This document shows, one piece after another, positions 17,747 to 26,365 of a stretch of 64,000 bases of DNA; position 1 is the first letter of the stretch, and the number at the start of each line of letters is the position of its first letter. The notes below the pieces were generated by a model. The model saw only the letters and a list, made by a program, of their open reading frames with translations. It was not told the origin of the DNA and did no database searches. Position numbers and translations under genes: made by a program. Source of the stretch: Clostridiales bacterium (GTDB taxonomy: Bacteria > Bacillota > Clostridia > Oscillospirales > CAG-272). The DNA is taken from NCBI GenBank assembly GCA_012514145.1, contig JAAZAV010000023.1, forward strand, positions 1-64,000, given 5' to 3'.

Positions 17747-18769
17747 ATGGCTAAAGTCAGAATAGGAGTAATAGGCTGCGGCGGCATGGGCAGAGGGATT
17801 CATCTCCCCTCGCTGACTTCCATACCCGATTGCGAGGTCTGTGCGGTCTGCGACCTGGTGCATGAGAGAGCCGATGCCATGGCAGCGAAGTATAACATCC
17901 CCCGCACCTATTATATGCATACCGATCTTATCGCGGGTGAGGCGGGGAAGCTTGACGGCGTGGTCTGTCTGGTGGAGCCCGATCGCATGTACCGGGTGGT
18001 ATACGATTGTCTTAAAGCCGGCTTCAATGTCATGATGGAGAAGCCCGCCGGCATCAACTCGTACCAGTCCGACTCGCTTGCCCGCACGGCAAAGGCGATG
18101 AATCTCAAACTGGCGGTGGCGATGAACCGGCGCCACATCCCCCTTGTGCGGGAGGTCATGCGCATAATGAGCGAACTGACCCAGATAAACGAGGTGGACG
18201 GCGTGTTTATCAAGCACAGCAATATCGCGGACTGTTGGCACTATATGGACGCCTATGTGTCGGATATCATTCACGCGGTGGATCTGGTGCGCTGGCTCTC
18301 GGGCGGCACAAAGCTTGCGAAGGCGGCGACCGTCTCACGCGCCATAAATTCACCGGTGACCAACTCATGGCTCAGCGTCTTTACCATGGACAACGGCGTG
18401 GCGGGCACGCTGAGAGCAAATTACCAGACTGCGAGCCGGGTCCACACCTTTGAGGTTCACGGTCCCTCGGCGTCAGCCTATATCAGTCTCGGCTTCGCCG
18501 AACAGGTCTGCGAGGCGACAATCCTCACCTCCGCGTCGGGCAGCATATATTCCCGTGCCGCGTCGGGTTACGCCCTGCCCGGCATTAAAAAGCTGGACGG
18601 CATCGCCCTTGCCGGCGGAAAGGAGTATTACGAATACTACGGCTACAAGTCGGAGAACGAGGATTTCGTGGCGGCGCTGCGGGACGGCCGCGACCCGCTC
18701 TGCACAATCGAGGACGCAGCTCTCTCCATGCACATGGCGGAGGAGCTGTTAGCCGCCGAGATAGTGTAA
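17747..18769 (+). CDS. Gfo/Idh/MocA family oxidoreductase
   Basis: A 340-residue NAD(P)-dependent dehydrogenase. The N-terminal Rossmann motif is GVIGCGGMG (residues 7-15), and the conserved EKPAG of the family lies near residue 100. The C-terminal alpha/beta domain contains DIIHAVDLVRWLSGG, where the His is in the usual catalytic position. Family members oxidise or reduce sugars, inositols and sugar derivatives; the substrate here is unknown. The ATG at 17747 is preferred over the one at 17741 because GGAGG is 9 bases before it. It is the third gene of the GH130-like / SBP operon, so it probably acts on the monosaccharide released. Confidence 0.88.
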   Translation: MAKVRIGVIGCGGMGRGIHLPSLTSIPDCEVCAVCDLVHERADAMAAKYNIPRTYYMHTDLIAGEAGKLDGVVCLVEPDRMYRVVYDCLKAGFNVMMEKPAGINSYQSDSLARTAKAMNLKLAVAMNRRHIPLVREVMRIMSELTQINEVDGVFIKHSNIADCWHYMDAYVSDIIHAVDLVRWLSGGTKLAKAATVSRAINSPVTNSWLSVFTMDNGVAGTLRANYQTASRVHTFEVHGPSASAYISLGFAEQVCEATILTSASGSIYSRAASGYALPGIKKLDGIALAGGKEYYEYYGYKSENEDFVAALRDGRDPLCTIEDAALSMHMAEELLAAEIV

Positions 18770-18832
18770 TGATGTGACCCATATATAAAAGAATTACGGA
18801 ACCGCCGAGGTTCTGTAATCCTGACATAAAAC

Positions 18833-18868
18833 AAAGCGGATTCGGGAACAGCAGCCTGAATCCGCTTT
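18833..18868 (+). terminator. Terminator hairpin after the Gfo/Idh gene
   Basis: A 14-bp stem (18833-18846 with 18855-18868, one G-U pair) has an AAA/TTT base. A weaker hairpin precedes it at about 18793-18819. The T-tract is short. Confidence 0.65.
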
Positions 18869-18929
18869 ATCATCAGTCGGAAATAAACCGTCAGTTGATT
18901 ATTTCAACCGCCAATCAACGCTGCGGTTA

Positions 18930-18957
18930 TTGCAAAAGCTCAATAAACTTGTATAAT
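18930..18957 (+). promoter_or_regulatory. Promoter of the XRE regulator
   Basis: TTGCAA (18930-18935), a 16-nt spacer and TATAAT (18952-18957). Confidence 0.6.
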
Positions 18958-19003
18958 AAAGTCAGAACAAGCGCTTGTTACTTTATAAACGAGGTGAATA
19001 TCA

Positions 19004-20047
19004 ATGGATATCAGAATAACGGAAAACTTAAAGTCTTTCCGAAAGAAAAACGGAAACACACAGGAGGAGCTCGCAAATCACTTAAATATCTCTGTTCAGG
19101 CTGTTTCAAAATGGGAGCGCGGCGAGGGTTATCCGGATATAACCTTGCTGCCTTTAATTGCTGCATATTATAACAAGTCAGTGGATGAGCTGCTGGGATG
19201 CGATGAAATTCAAAAAGCCCAAAAGATAAATGAATACCTCTGTCAATATGACAAAAACGGCAATTGCGGGAAAATACAGGACAATATCGAATTGATGAAA
19301 AAAGCGCTCAAAGAATTTCCGAACGATTTAACACTGATGTTCAAGCTTTGCAATGCTTTGCTGTTTGTTGATAAGGCTGAATATCTTGATGAGTGCATCC
19401 GGGTCGGCGAGAAAATCCTGACAAGCTGTGTCGACGATTCAATACGGTTTCCCACAATTCAGCATCTCGTATATGCTTATAACTCGAAAAATGAACGGGA
19501 GAAGGCAAAGGAATATGCCGAAAAACTGCCGGACTTGCACTGTTCGCGGAATACCGTGCTTGAGTGTGTTGTAAAAGGCGAGGAACTTCGCAAGCTTACT
19601 CAGGGCAATATCGCACAGCATGTTGCGCTTATCGACTCATCGGTTACGTGGATGCTGCGTTCAAAAGATTATACGGCGGAAGAGAGAATTTTCGCGTATG
19701 AAACCGTGGATAAACTGTATAATTTATTCTTATATGATGGTAATTACGGAACCGAACATTGTGCGCTTCATATGCTTTGGATGAACATTTCCGGTGAATA
19801 TGCCAGGCTGAAAGACACGTCAAACACTATATCGGCACTTAAAAAAGCCTATTATCATGCATATGAAATGGATAATTTTAAGGAAGGTAAATACTCCTCA
19901 TTGTTTGCGGACACCGGAGAATATTCAAAGAAAAGCTTTTTGAAAAACTTTGAAAAAAGCTATGTTGAATGGCTGAAGTCGGTTATGCAGGAGAGCGTGT
20001 TTGATTTTATCCGGGATACGGAAGAATGGAACAGCATTATGAATTGA
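19004..20047 (+). CDS. XRE-family regulator with C-terminal helical (TPR-like) domain
   Basis: A 347-residue protein. Residues 1-60 form a helix-turn-helix of the HTH_3 type (TENLKSFRKKNGNTQEELA, then ISVQAVSKWERGEGYPD), common in Clostridia. The remaining ~280 residues are helical, with a pattern resembling TPR repeats as in Rgg/PlcR-type peptide-responsive regulators; I cannot define repeats exactly. GAGGTG precedes the ATG. The gene is clearly more AT-rich than its neighbours, and it sits alone between terminators, which suggests horizontal acquisition. Its targets are unknown; nothing adjacent looks like a controlled operon or a signal-peptide gene. Confidence 0.85.
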   Translation: MDIRITENLKSFRKKNGNTQEELANHLNISVQAVSKWERGEGYPDITLLPLIAAYYNKSVDELLGCDEIQKAQKINEYLCQYDKNGNCGKIQDNIELMKKALKEFPNDLTLMFKLCNALLFVDKAEYLDECIRVGEKILTSCVDDSIRFPTIQHLVYAYNSKNEREKAKEYAEKLPDLHCSRNTVLECVVKGEELRKLTQGNIAQHVALIDSSVTWMLRSKDYTAEERIFAYETVDKLYNLFLYDGNYGTEHCALHMLWMNISGEYARLKDTSNTISALKKAYYHAYEMDNFKEGKYSSLFADTGEYSKKSFLKNFEKSYVEWLKSVMQESVFDFIRDTEEWNSIMN

Positions 20048-20171
20048 CAATATCTTGCTTCGAAAGAAGCAGGCAGCTGTGCGGATAACCCGGCAAAACC
20101 GACGAACGAAACAACCTGCTGTCAATCTCACCGCAGAACAGTATGACGCTGTAATCCATACATACATAAAT

Positions 20172-20210
20172 AAAGAAAGACGGAGCCGCCCGGGTTCCGT
20201 CTTTCTTTTG
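20172..20210. terminator. Bidirectional terminator, regulator versus amidohydrolase
   Basis: A 16-bp stem starting AAAGAAAGACGG and ending CCGTCTTTCTTT, A-rich on one side and T-rich on the other, serves both convergent genes. Confidence 0.85.
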
Positions 20211-20220
20211 TTTATAAAGA

Positions 20221-21138
20221 TTATTCAATATACACCCGCTTCACCGGCGCGGCGAGGCGTTCGGCGTTCCCGTGATAGACAAGCTCACGCACCTTGTCGG
20301 GCAGCTCAAGGCTTTCGAGGAAGGCGAAGAGCCGTCCGTCGTAATAGTCCCGGGCAAAGACGAAGCGGTCGGGGTGAGCTGAAATCAGGGCGCGGCTGTA
20401 ATCCCGGTCGCGGGAAATGGCTGTCAGACAGGAGCCGGCGGAGCAGTCGCAGTAGAGGTTGGGATATTTGTCAAGCAGCACCTCTATCCTGCCGCCGGGA
20501 ACCACGGGACCGGTGGGGTATGCGATAGTCTCGCCGAGATTGTCATTCGAGATATGGCACCAGAAGCCGGGGGCGTGGCCGAGGAAGTTGGTCTCGGGGC
20601 AGAGTTTAAGCACCCGCTCAAAGGTGTCGATATCGCCGCCGTACCACCATGAGGGACGGGGGAATGCGCTTCTGCTGCGCTGCGCTCCTGAATTGTCGAA
20701 GTGCAGGGTGACGGGCAGACCGTTCTCGCCGCAGAAACGGAACATCTCTATTGCGTCGGGGTTGTCATACATCATGCGCAGTTTGATCTCGCCGCAGACC
20801 TGAACATTGTAGTTGGCGATGGCGGAACGCATGCGCTGGATGGAGTCGGGGCGGCGGGGGTCGGGCGCGTAGCCGAGAATGAAGCGATCGGGCGCCTTCT
20901 GCTTGTACTCCCAGCAGAGGCGGAAGGAATTCGGCGCCGAATCGTCAACAGGCAGCGCCATTGCGAATATCGAGTTGGGGTCATACTCGTCCCGGGGCGT
21001 ATCCCACGCCAGAAGCCAGGCTGCGGCAATGCCGTTCCTGTCCATGTTTTCAATAGAACGCTCGAAATTGTGACCGTGAAAATCGGGGTGACTGTGGGCG
21101 TCGATTATCCTGATGCCCTTGTCGGCGATATTAGACAT
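20221..21138 (-). CDS. Amidohydrolase family metal-dependent hydrolase
   Basis: A 305-residue TIM-barrel hydrolase of the amidohydrolase_2 (PF04909) type. The first strand gives DAHSHPD (metal-binding HxH near residue 15). Later ligands appear as LHFD, GHAPGFW and the C-terminal Asp in FARDYYDG, where many relatives have FGSD. The family includes decarboxylases and lactonases such as those acting on dicarboxypyrones or sugar lactones. It follows the DegT-type aminotransferase by 18 bases in the same operon. The ribosome site GGAAGGG is rather far (about 13 bases) from the ATG. The specific reaction is unknown. Confidence 0.8.
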   Translation of the reverse strand: MSNIADKGIRIIDAHSHPDFHGHNFERSIENMDRNGIAAAWLLAWDTPRDEYDPNSIFAMALPVDDSAPNSFRLCWEYKQKAPDRFILGYAPDPRRPDSIQRMRSAIANYNVQVCGEIKLRMMYDNPDAIEMFRFCGENGLPVTLHFDNSGAQRSRSAFPRPSWWYGGDIDTFERVLKLCPETNFLGHAPGFWCHISNDNLGETIAYPTGPVVPGGRIEVLLDKYPNLYCDCSAGSCLTAISRDRDYSRALISAHPDRFVFARDYYDGRLFAFLESLELPDKVRELVYHGNAERLAAPVKRVYIE

Positions 21139-21156
21139 AACGCTGTGCCCTTCCTT

Positions 21157-22485
21157 TCACTCGTTTGTGGTGCCGTACCAGCGGCCGCCCTGCTTCGAGC
21201 CGTCTATACCCCCCTCGATGAGCTCGCCGTGGTTCTCCGCCACCTTGCGGAAGCCCTCGGCATAGCGCTCGATCCACTCGGGCATGTAATGCTTGAACCA
21301 TGGAATAGAGTAGCAGTATTTCTCCTCCGATGGACGGCAGAGCGCATCGTCCGCCCGGGCGTCGCGGTCGCTGAAAGCGATGCGGCTGGGCTTGCCGATG
21401 TTATAAAGGTCGAAGGTCTGGAAGAACTTGTGGGTGTGCAGGCAGTAGTTGCCTCCCGGCCAGCAGATACCGCCGATCTCAGCCCTCACTGCCTCGCAGA
21501 AGCGGTTGACCGGCAGTCCGTGCAGCTCTTCGGGGTGATAGGTGCCGTGGGGCGCATACCATCCCGCCATGTTGGAGCCGGTGGATTCGTCCACACGTAT
21601 GGCGCGTATACCCGGCACCCCTTCAAGCAGGTCCCAGAAATAGTTCATGGCGCGGCGTATCTCGGCGCAGCGCTCGTCGTAGTATTTAAGCTGTCCCCGT
21701 GCGAGGACGGAGCAGAGCTGATTCGCCCGCCCCTTGACGCCGCCCAGAGGTATGTGGAAATAATCCTTCAGCTCGGGGGAATCTGTGATATACGTGGCGT
21801 TGTTGCGCTCGTAATGGGCGAAAGCCATGGCGCGCTCGTAGAGACGGCGGTCGTCGGTGACCAGCATGCCCAGCTCGCCTGCCGCGAAGGATTTTCCGCT
21901 CATCAGCGACATGGCGGCAATGTCGCCGAAGGTGCCCAATTTCTTGCCCTTATACAATCCGCCCTGGGCGTGGGACACGTCCTCGATGACGTAAAGGTTG
22001 CGGCGGCGGGCGATCTCCATGATAGGGTCCATGTCGGCGGGATAGCCGAAATAATGAACCACCATTATAGCCTTGGTTTTGGGCGTGATGCAGCGCTCGA
22101 TGTCGTTCGGATCCATGCTCAGCATATCGTCGATATTGCAGAACACGGCGGTGGCGCCGAAGTTGATCGCCTGTGAAATACTGGCCCAGTAGGTTTTGGT
22201 GGTACAGATGATCTCGTCTCCCATGCCCAGCCCTATGGCGAACATGGCGGAGGTCAGCGACATTGTGCCGTTGCAGTAGGCTATGGCGTACTTCCGTCCC
22301 TGCCACTCGGCGAATTCGCGCTGCAGCTGTTCGGTGATGTCTATGCCCGAGAATCTGTTATTGCGTATCACATCAAGCGCCGCGGCTTCATCCTCCTCGG
22401 TGAGGATAGGCCATTTGAAAAGCGATTCCGGCGGATTCCCGGCTACTGCCTTCGGCCCGCCGTTTATTGCAAGCTTGTTACCCAT
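21157..22485 (-). CDS. DegT/DnrJ/EryC1/StrS-family PLP aminotransferase
   Basis: A 442-residue PLP enzyme. The opening LAINGGPKAV and the block YCNGTMSLTSAMFAIGLG are typical of the DegT family. The PLP lysine is about K198 in SGKSFAAGE, and EDVSHAQGG carries the aspartate that contacts the cofactor. These enzymes transaminate keto-sugars or, in subfamilies, myo-inosose-like cyclitols. The SH-xG form and the 442-residue length fit the StrS/AHBA-synthase-like branch rather than short sugar-nucleotide aminotransferases. GGAGGG precedes the ATG, and a promoter lies about 50 bases upstream. It pairs with the downstream amidohydrolase; no nucleotide-sugar genes are nearby, so free-sugar or cyclitol catabolism is possible. 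Confidence 0.85.
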   Translation of the reverse strand: MGNKLAINGGPKAVAGNPPESLFKWPILTEEDEAAALDVIRNNRFSGIDITEQLQREFAEWQGRKYAIAYCNGTMSLTSAMFAIGLGMGDEIICTTKTYWASISQAINFGATAVFCNIDDMLSMDPNDIERCITPKTKAIMVVHYFGYPADMDPIMEIARRRNLYVIEDVSHAQGGLYKGKKLGTFGDIAAMSLMSGKSFAAGELGMLVTDDRRLYERAMAFAHYERNNATYITDSPELKDYFHIPLGGVKGRANQLCSVLARGQLKYYDERCAEIRRAMNYFWDLLEGVPGIRAIRVDESTGSNMAGWYAPHGTYHPEELHGLPVNRFCEAVRAEIGGICWPGGNYCLHTHKFFQTFDLYNIGKPSRIAFSDRDARADDALCRPSEEKYCYSIPWFKHYMPEWIERYAEGFRKVAENHGELIEGGIDGSKQGGRWYGTTNE

Positions 22486-22533
22486 AGTTTACCCTCCATG
22501 CGTGAAAATGTGAATTTTACTTACCTCTATCTT

Positions 22534-22562
22534 ATTCTACGCTGTAATTCCGCCCGCGTCAA
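22534..22562 (-). promoter_or_regulatory. Leftward promoter of the DegT / amidohydrolase operon
   Basis: On the minus strand: TTGACG (22557-22562), a 17-nt spacer and TAGAAT (22534-22539). Confidence 0.7.
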
Positions 22563-22675
22563 CAGTGTTTTTATAAAGATGTGAGATGTTTATCAGCGCA
22601 GGCTTTCGATGTCGGCGGGCAGTCTGCGTTTGCCTGTTCATTATACATCCTGCCCGCTGTTTTTTCAAGGCATAA

Positions 22676-22704
22676 TTGACATAAAGGGCGAAATGTGTTA
22701 TTCT
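22676..22704 (+). promoter_or_regulatory. Rightward promoter of the GH29 operon
   Basis: TTGACA (22676-22681), a 17-nt spacer and TATTCT (22699-22704), 41 bases before the fucosidase ATG. Confidence 0.7.
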
Positions 22705-22744
22705 TTCACGGAAGAACAACGTTAATACCGAAAGGACGTGCAAT

Positions 22745-24052
22745 ATGGCAAAGAATCCCGACATCAAAAAGTGGCGAAGCTACAAATTCGGCATGTTCCT
22801 GCACTACGGTCTTTACTCGGTCATAGGCGAGGGCGAATGGGTGATGTTCCAGAAGCCGATCGACAAGGACGAATACGCCCTGACCATGAAAGATTTCACG
22901 GCGGAGAACTTCGACGCGGCGGGTCTGGCGTCGCTGGCGCGGGGCGCCGGCATGAAGTACATGGTGCTCACCGCCCGGCATCACGACGGATTTTGTCTGT
23001 TCGACAGCAAACATTCCATCGGCGACTATACGGTCATGAACACGCCGGCTCAACGCGACCTGATAAAGGAATACACCGATGCCTGCCGCGCCGCGGGGCT
23101 GGGAGTCGGCATCTACTATTCGCCCATGGACTGGCGCTGCGAGGGATTTTTCCTGCCCGGCATGTACCGCAAGTCAGCAATGGCGATGCGGGAACAGTGC
23201 CACCGGCAGGTGCGTGAATTAGTCACCGGCTACGGTACGCTTGACGTGCTGTGGTACGACGGAGGCGAGGATTACTGGCTTGCCCACGGCGTCGACCTGC
23301 GCAAGGGCTGCCGCCCCGAGGACTTCCGGGAGAATCCCCCAATAGAGGAATTCTGGGGCGAATTAGAGCTTGACGAAATGGTGCGCGAGGCACAGCCCGG
23401 CATAGTGGTGGGCAACCGGCTGGGTATGCGGCGCACCGGCGACTATCTGACCCCCGAACGGGTGGTAGGCGGCTTCAATCCCTATGAACCCTGGGAGACC
23501 TGCGACACACTGTCCGAGACCTGGGGCTGGACGCCCGGGGGCAGGCTCAGACCGGCGAAGGATGTTATTCGTCTGCTAATCAATGTTATAACCGGCGGCG
23601 GCAACCTGCTGCTGAATCTAAGTCCACGTGGCGACGGCTCCCCCGATCCAACCCACGCGAAGCGGCTGAGGGAGGTGGGCAGCTGGCTGGCGCCCTACGC
23701 CGACGCGGTTTACCCCACCGACGGCGGCCCCCTGCGCAACTCCAAGGACAGGGGCGGCTTCACCTCCGACGGCTGCAGTCTGTTCTGCTGGCTTATGGAT
23801 GCCGAAAGCGCCCGAATCCCCCTCATTTCGCCGGCAGGGCGTGAGGCGGGAAAGACACCTGCCCGGATATGCGACGTCATAAGCCGCAGCCGTGACACCG
23901 AATACACAATAGACGGCGACATTCTGACGGTTACCCGCACGGACGGCGGCGACGGAATAGCATCGCTCACCGAAATAGTATTCGACAGTGAGGTCAGCCG
24001 GGTATACGACGACATAAATTGGTGCTCTGATTACGACGCCTTCGGGCAGTGA
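22745..24052 (+). CDS. Alpha-L-fucosidase, GH29
   Basis: A 435-residue enzyme predicted to remove alpha-L-fucose from oligosaccharides. The barrel begins KFGMFLHYGLYS, the GH29 hallmark, followed by ARHHDGFCLFDSKHS and GIYYSPMDW. The nucleophile is D172 in VLWYDGGE. A short beta-domain (about 330-435) follows the catalytic domain. There is no signal peptide, so activity should be cytoplasmic and on imported fucosylated oligosaccharides. Its stop codon region contains the ribosome site of the next gene, so the two are an operon. Length and motifs are normal for the family. Confidence 0.93.
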   Translation: MAKNPDIKKWRSYKFGMFLHYGLYSVIGEGEWVMFQKPIDKDEYALTMKDFTAENFDAAGLASLARGAGMKYMVLTARHHDGFCLFDSKHSIGDYTVMNTPAQRDLIKEYTDACRAAGLGVGIYYSPMDWRCEGFFLPGMYRKSAMAMREQCHRQVRELVTGYGTLDVLWYDGGEDYWLAHGVDLRKGCRPEDFRENPPIEEFWGELELDEMVREAQPGIVVGNRLGMRRTGDYLTPERVVGGFNPYEPWETCDTLSETWGWTPGGRLRPAKDVIRLLINVITGGGNLLLNLSPRGDGSPDPTHAKRLREVGSWLAPYADAVYPTDGGPLRNSKDRGGFTSDGCSLFCWLMDAESARIPLISPAGREAGKTPARICDVISRSRDTEYTIDGDILTVTRTDGGDGIASLTEIVFDSEVSRVYDDINWCSDYDAFGQ

Positions 24053-24063
24053 GGAGGGCAGGT

Positions 24064-25050
24064 ATGCTCAAAGACTACAACGCGCGGTTGAAAACCGCAG
24101 TTCTGGGAGCTCACAACAGGAAGCTCGCCGTGAAGCGGGGAACTCTCGCCATCAGCGTGGTGGAGACCACCCCGGTGGTGTGGCAGGGCAGGCTTCTGCG
24201 CTTCGAATGGGTTCGCCCGGATAATCGCGTCTGTCCCTTCCCGGAGCACCCGGGAGTTGAAACCGGCTGTTACCGCTTCACCGACATGGGGGAGGAGCTT
24301 AAGGGCAATTGCGGCATTCACTGGCCGGACTTCGCCTTCGACCACTCCTTCGGATGCTGCTATAATAATCCGGATGACGGGAAAATGTATGTTTTCGGCA
24401 CCCGCGGAGGGGGAAACGGCAGGTATATCGACGCCTTTGTCTCCTCCGACCTTGTGCATTGGGAAGAACATGAAGCGTTGTCCTTTCCCGAGGATATGGG
24501 AACATTCAACACCTCGGTGTGCCGCGGAGACGGGAAATATATAATGGCTATCGAGATAGGCGGCACGCATCCGGCGGTGGGAAGCCCCTTCACCTGCGTC
24601 TTTGCACAGTCTGAGGACCTCGTCCGCTGGGAAATGCTGGACATGATGAAATACAGCTACTCACGCGACCGCTACACCGCCTGCCCGATGATACGTTTTT
24701 ATGACGGCATGTATTATATAATCAACCTTGAAAGCGCGCCTATGCACCGCTGGCTGCCCTACATAGTGCGCACCCCGGATTTTGTCGAATTTGAAATAGG
24801 TCTTGTCAACCCCGTAATGTACCCGAGCGAGGAGGACAGGCAGCCCGCCCTGCCCGGGAAGTTCACCCCGGAGCAGCTTGAATATATCAACTCCTGCCCG
24901 AATAACAACAACAGCGATTACGACACCTGCGAATACAACGGAAAAACCATCATCCTCTACAGCTGGGGCAACCAGTGGGGCAGGGAGTTCTTAGCCATGG
25001 CGGAATACGACGGCGGCGAGGAAGAATATCTCAAATCCTTCTTTGAGTAA
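24064..25050 (+). CDS. Five-bladed propeller glycosidase-like protein (GH43/GH32-like)
   Basis: A 328-residue protein without signal peptide. Repeated blade motifs are visible: DHSFGCCYNNPDDGKMYVFGT, FVSSDLVHWEEH, FAQSEDLVRWEML and RTPDFVEFE, the substrate-side pattern of GH43, GH32 and GH130-like propellers. I cannot place it in one family. The start is the ATG at 24064, since GAGGAGGGC lies directly before it; an in-frame GTG at 24049 overlaps the stop of the fucosidase and would include the ribosome site in the coding region. It is second in the GH29 operon, so it probably works on the same fucosylated glycan. Confidence 0.7.
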   Translation: MLKDYNARLKTAVLGAHNRKLAVKRGTLAISVVETTPVVWQGRLLRFEWVRPDNRVCPFPEHPGVETGCYRFTDMGEELKGNCGIHWPDFAFDHSFGCCYNNPDDGKMYVFGTRGGGNGRYIDAFVSSDLVHWEEHEALSFPEDMGTFNTSVCRGDGKYIMAIEIGGTHPAVGSPFTCVFAQSEDLVRWEMLDMMKYSYSRDRYTACPMIRFYDGMYYIINLESAPMHRWLPYIVRTPDFVEFEIGLVNPVMYPSEEDRQPALPGKFTPEQLEYINSCPNNNNSDYDTCEYNGKTIILYSWGNQWGREFLAMAEYDGGEEEYLKSFFE

Positions 25051-25138
25051 GGGCGTTTTATAAAGAGAGTTTTACCGGGCGGGTCACGAAAACCGGGGCG
25101 AAGGCATTGACACCTTGTTTCTTTGTGAATTGCCGACA

Positions 25139-25184
25139 AAAACCCTCCCGATGCGTCTGTCTCGGACGCGTCGGGAGGGTTTTA
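25139..25184. terminator. Strong bidirectional terminator
   Basis: A 19-bp stem (about 25139-25157 with 25165-25183, one G-U pair), with AAAA and TTTT at its base, lies between convergent genes. Confidence 0.88.
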
Positions 25185-25211
25185 CTTATGTCTTAATACT
25201 GAAACAGCCGA

Positions 25212-26048
25212 TTACTTTCTCTTCTTGAGGGAGAGAGCGGCGCCGGAAACGGCAGCCATCGAAACGATGGCGCAGAGCACCGACATGTCAGCGGTCTGAG
25301 CAGCGGCGGCGGGAGCCTTGTCTGCGGCTTTTGCGGCAGCGGTGGTCTCAACCGGAACCTTGACTACATTTGCGTCGAGGGTGAGGAAGTCGTACTTGTC
25401 GGCGGAGCCCTTGGACTCCTGAGAGGAATAGGCGTTGTAGACCGCACGGGTCTCGGCGCCGTTCTTCTTGTACATATCGTTGATCTGGAGATCGAAACCG
25501 ATATTCATGCCGGCGGAGATCTTCTCCTTGTACGCCTTGATCTCGAACTCTACGGCGTAGCCGTCGTCGGTAATCTTGGAACCCCAGGCGGTGAAGCCGT
25601 AGTCGCCGAGCTTCTCGGTTATGGTGGAGGTGGCGTAGTAGGTGCCTACATTGGCGACGTCAACACGATACTGGTCGCGGGTACGGGCGTTTTTGTTGGA
25701 GTAGTCGATGAATACTTCAACAGAATCCTTGTCCCAGGCGTTTGCCGACGCGGTGGTCTTGAGAACCTCCTTGTCAACTACGGTGCAGTAGACATAGAGA
25801 GTATCGGTGCCGTTCCAAAGAACATAGCCGACGCCGTTGGCGCCGGTGGTGGCGTCCGCATTGAAGGGCAGACCCATCTTGATCTGAAGACCGAGGGCGT
25901 AAATGGGATCCATCTCGCCGTCGATCTTTATGGGATCACCGGCAACCGGAACCTTGCCCCAGGATTTAGCGTTCTCGGCAGCGCCTGCCGGAACAGTCAT
26001 GGCGACTACAAGCAGAGCGATTACGAGAACGGTAAGGAGCTTTCTCAT
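25212..26048 (-). CDS. Secreted CBM9-like carbohydrate-binding protein with C-terminal anchor
   Basis: A 278-residue exported protein. A signal peptide (about residues 1-23, cleavage after AGA) is followed by a beta-sandwich (about 28-225) of the carbohydrate-binding CBM9/DOMON type: IKIDGEMDPIY near the start and WDKDSVEVFIDYSNK in the middle are characteristic. An Ala/Thr-rich linker leads to QTADM, a hydrophobic segment and KKRK. This has the tripartite layout of a sorting signal, although the motif is not LPxTG. No catalytic domain is present. A near-consensus promoter and strongly biased codons (Ala as GCG/GCC, Lys as AAG) suggest abundant expression. It could hold polysaccharide at the cell surface. 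It stands alone. Confidence 0.75.
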   Translation of the reverse strand: MRKLLTVLVIALLVVAMTVPAGAAENAKSWGKVPVAGDPIKIDGEMDPIYALGLQIKMGLPFNADATTGANGVGYVLWNGTDTLYVYCTVVDKEVLKTTASANAWDKDSVEVFIDYSNKNARTRDQYRVDVANVGTYYATSTITEKLGDYGFTAWGSKITDDGYAVEFEIKAYKEKISAGMNIGFDLQINDMYKKNGAETRAVYNAYSSQESKGSADKYDFLTLDANVVKVPVETTAAAKAADKAPAAAAQTADMSVLCAIVSMAAVSGAALSLKKRK

Positions 26049-26106
26049 ATGAAAACACCTCTTTTAAGTATTTCTTCGGCGGTGAGGGGCGCCGAAAGAT
26101 AGTTTC

Positions 26107-26135
26107 AGTATAGCACCAAGCTGATAAAAAGTCAA
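26107..26135 (-). promoter_or_regulatory. Leftward promoter of the CBM9-like surface protein
   Basis: On the minus strand: TTGACT (26130-26135), a 17-nt spacer and TATACT (26107-26112). The leader to the ATG is about 60 bases. The rest of the 26136-26365 intergenic region is AT-rich, and I see no clear polA promoter in it. Confidence 0.75.
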
Positions 26136-26365
26136 TAGTCATTTTTATTCTTAATATAATGGCAATTCATGGTTCCTGTCGATAAAAATTCAAAATTCGT
26201 TAGTACCGATGCAACAATATAGAAATATAATATTGACAGAGGTGCTTCCGTACTGCGGTTTTACTTAAATACGGAGGATGATGTTGTTTATAAAATGAAA
26301 ATAAACACCATCGAGGTACAAAGCATCTGAGAGCAGTAAACACAATTTCGGATAAACGGTATTAT

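Noticed and set aside
20701-22176. Long open frame on the plus strand opposite the DegT aminotransferase
   Set aside because: It is antisense to a gene with clear catalytic motifs, has no ribosome site and no recognisable family. High-GC sequence produces such frames; similar ones oppose most genes here.
26200-26365. Promoter for polA based on TTGACA at 26233
   Set aside because: No acceptable -10 hexamer lies 16-18 bases downstream, and the TATAAT at 26226 lacks a -35, so no promoter was called.
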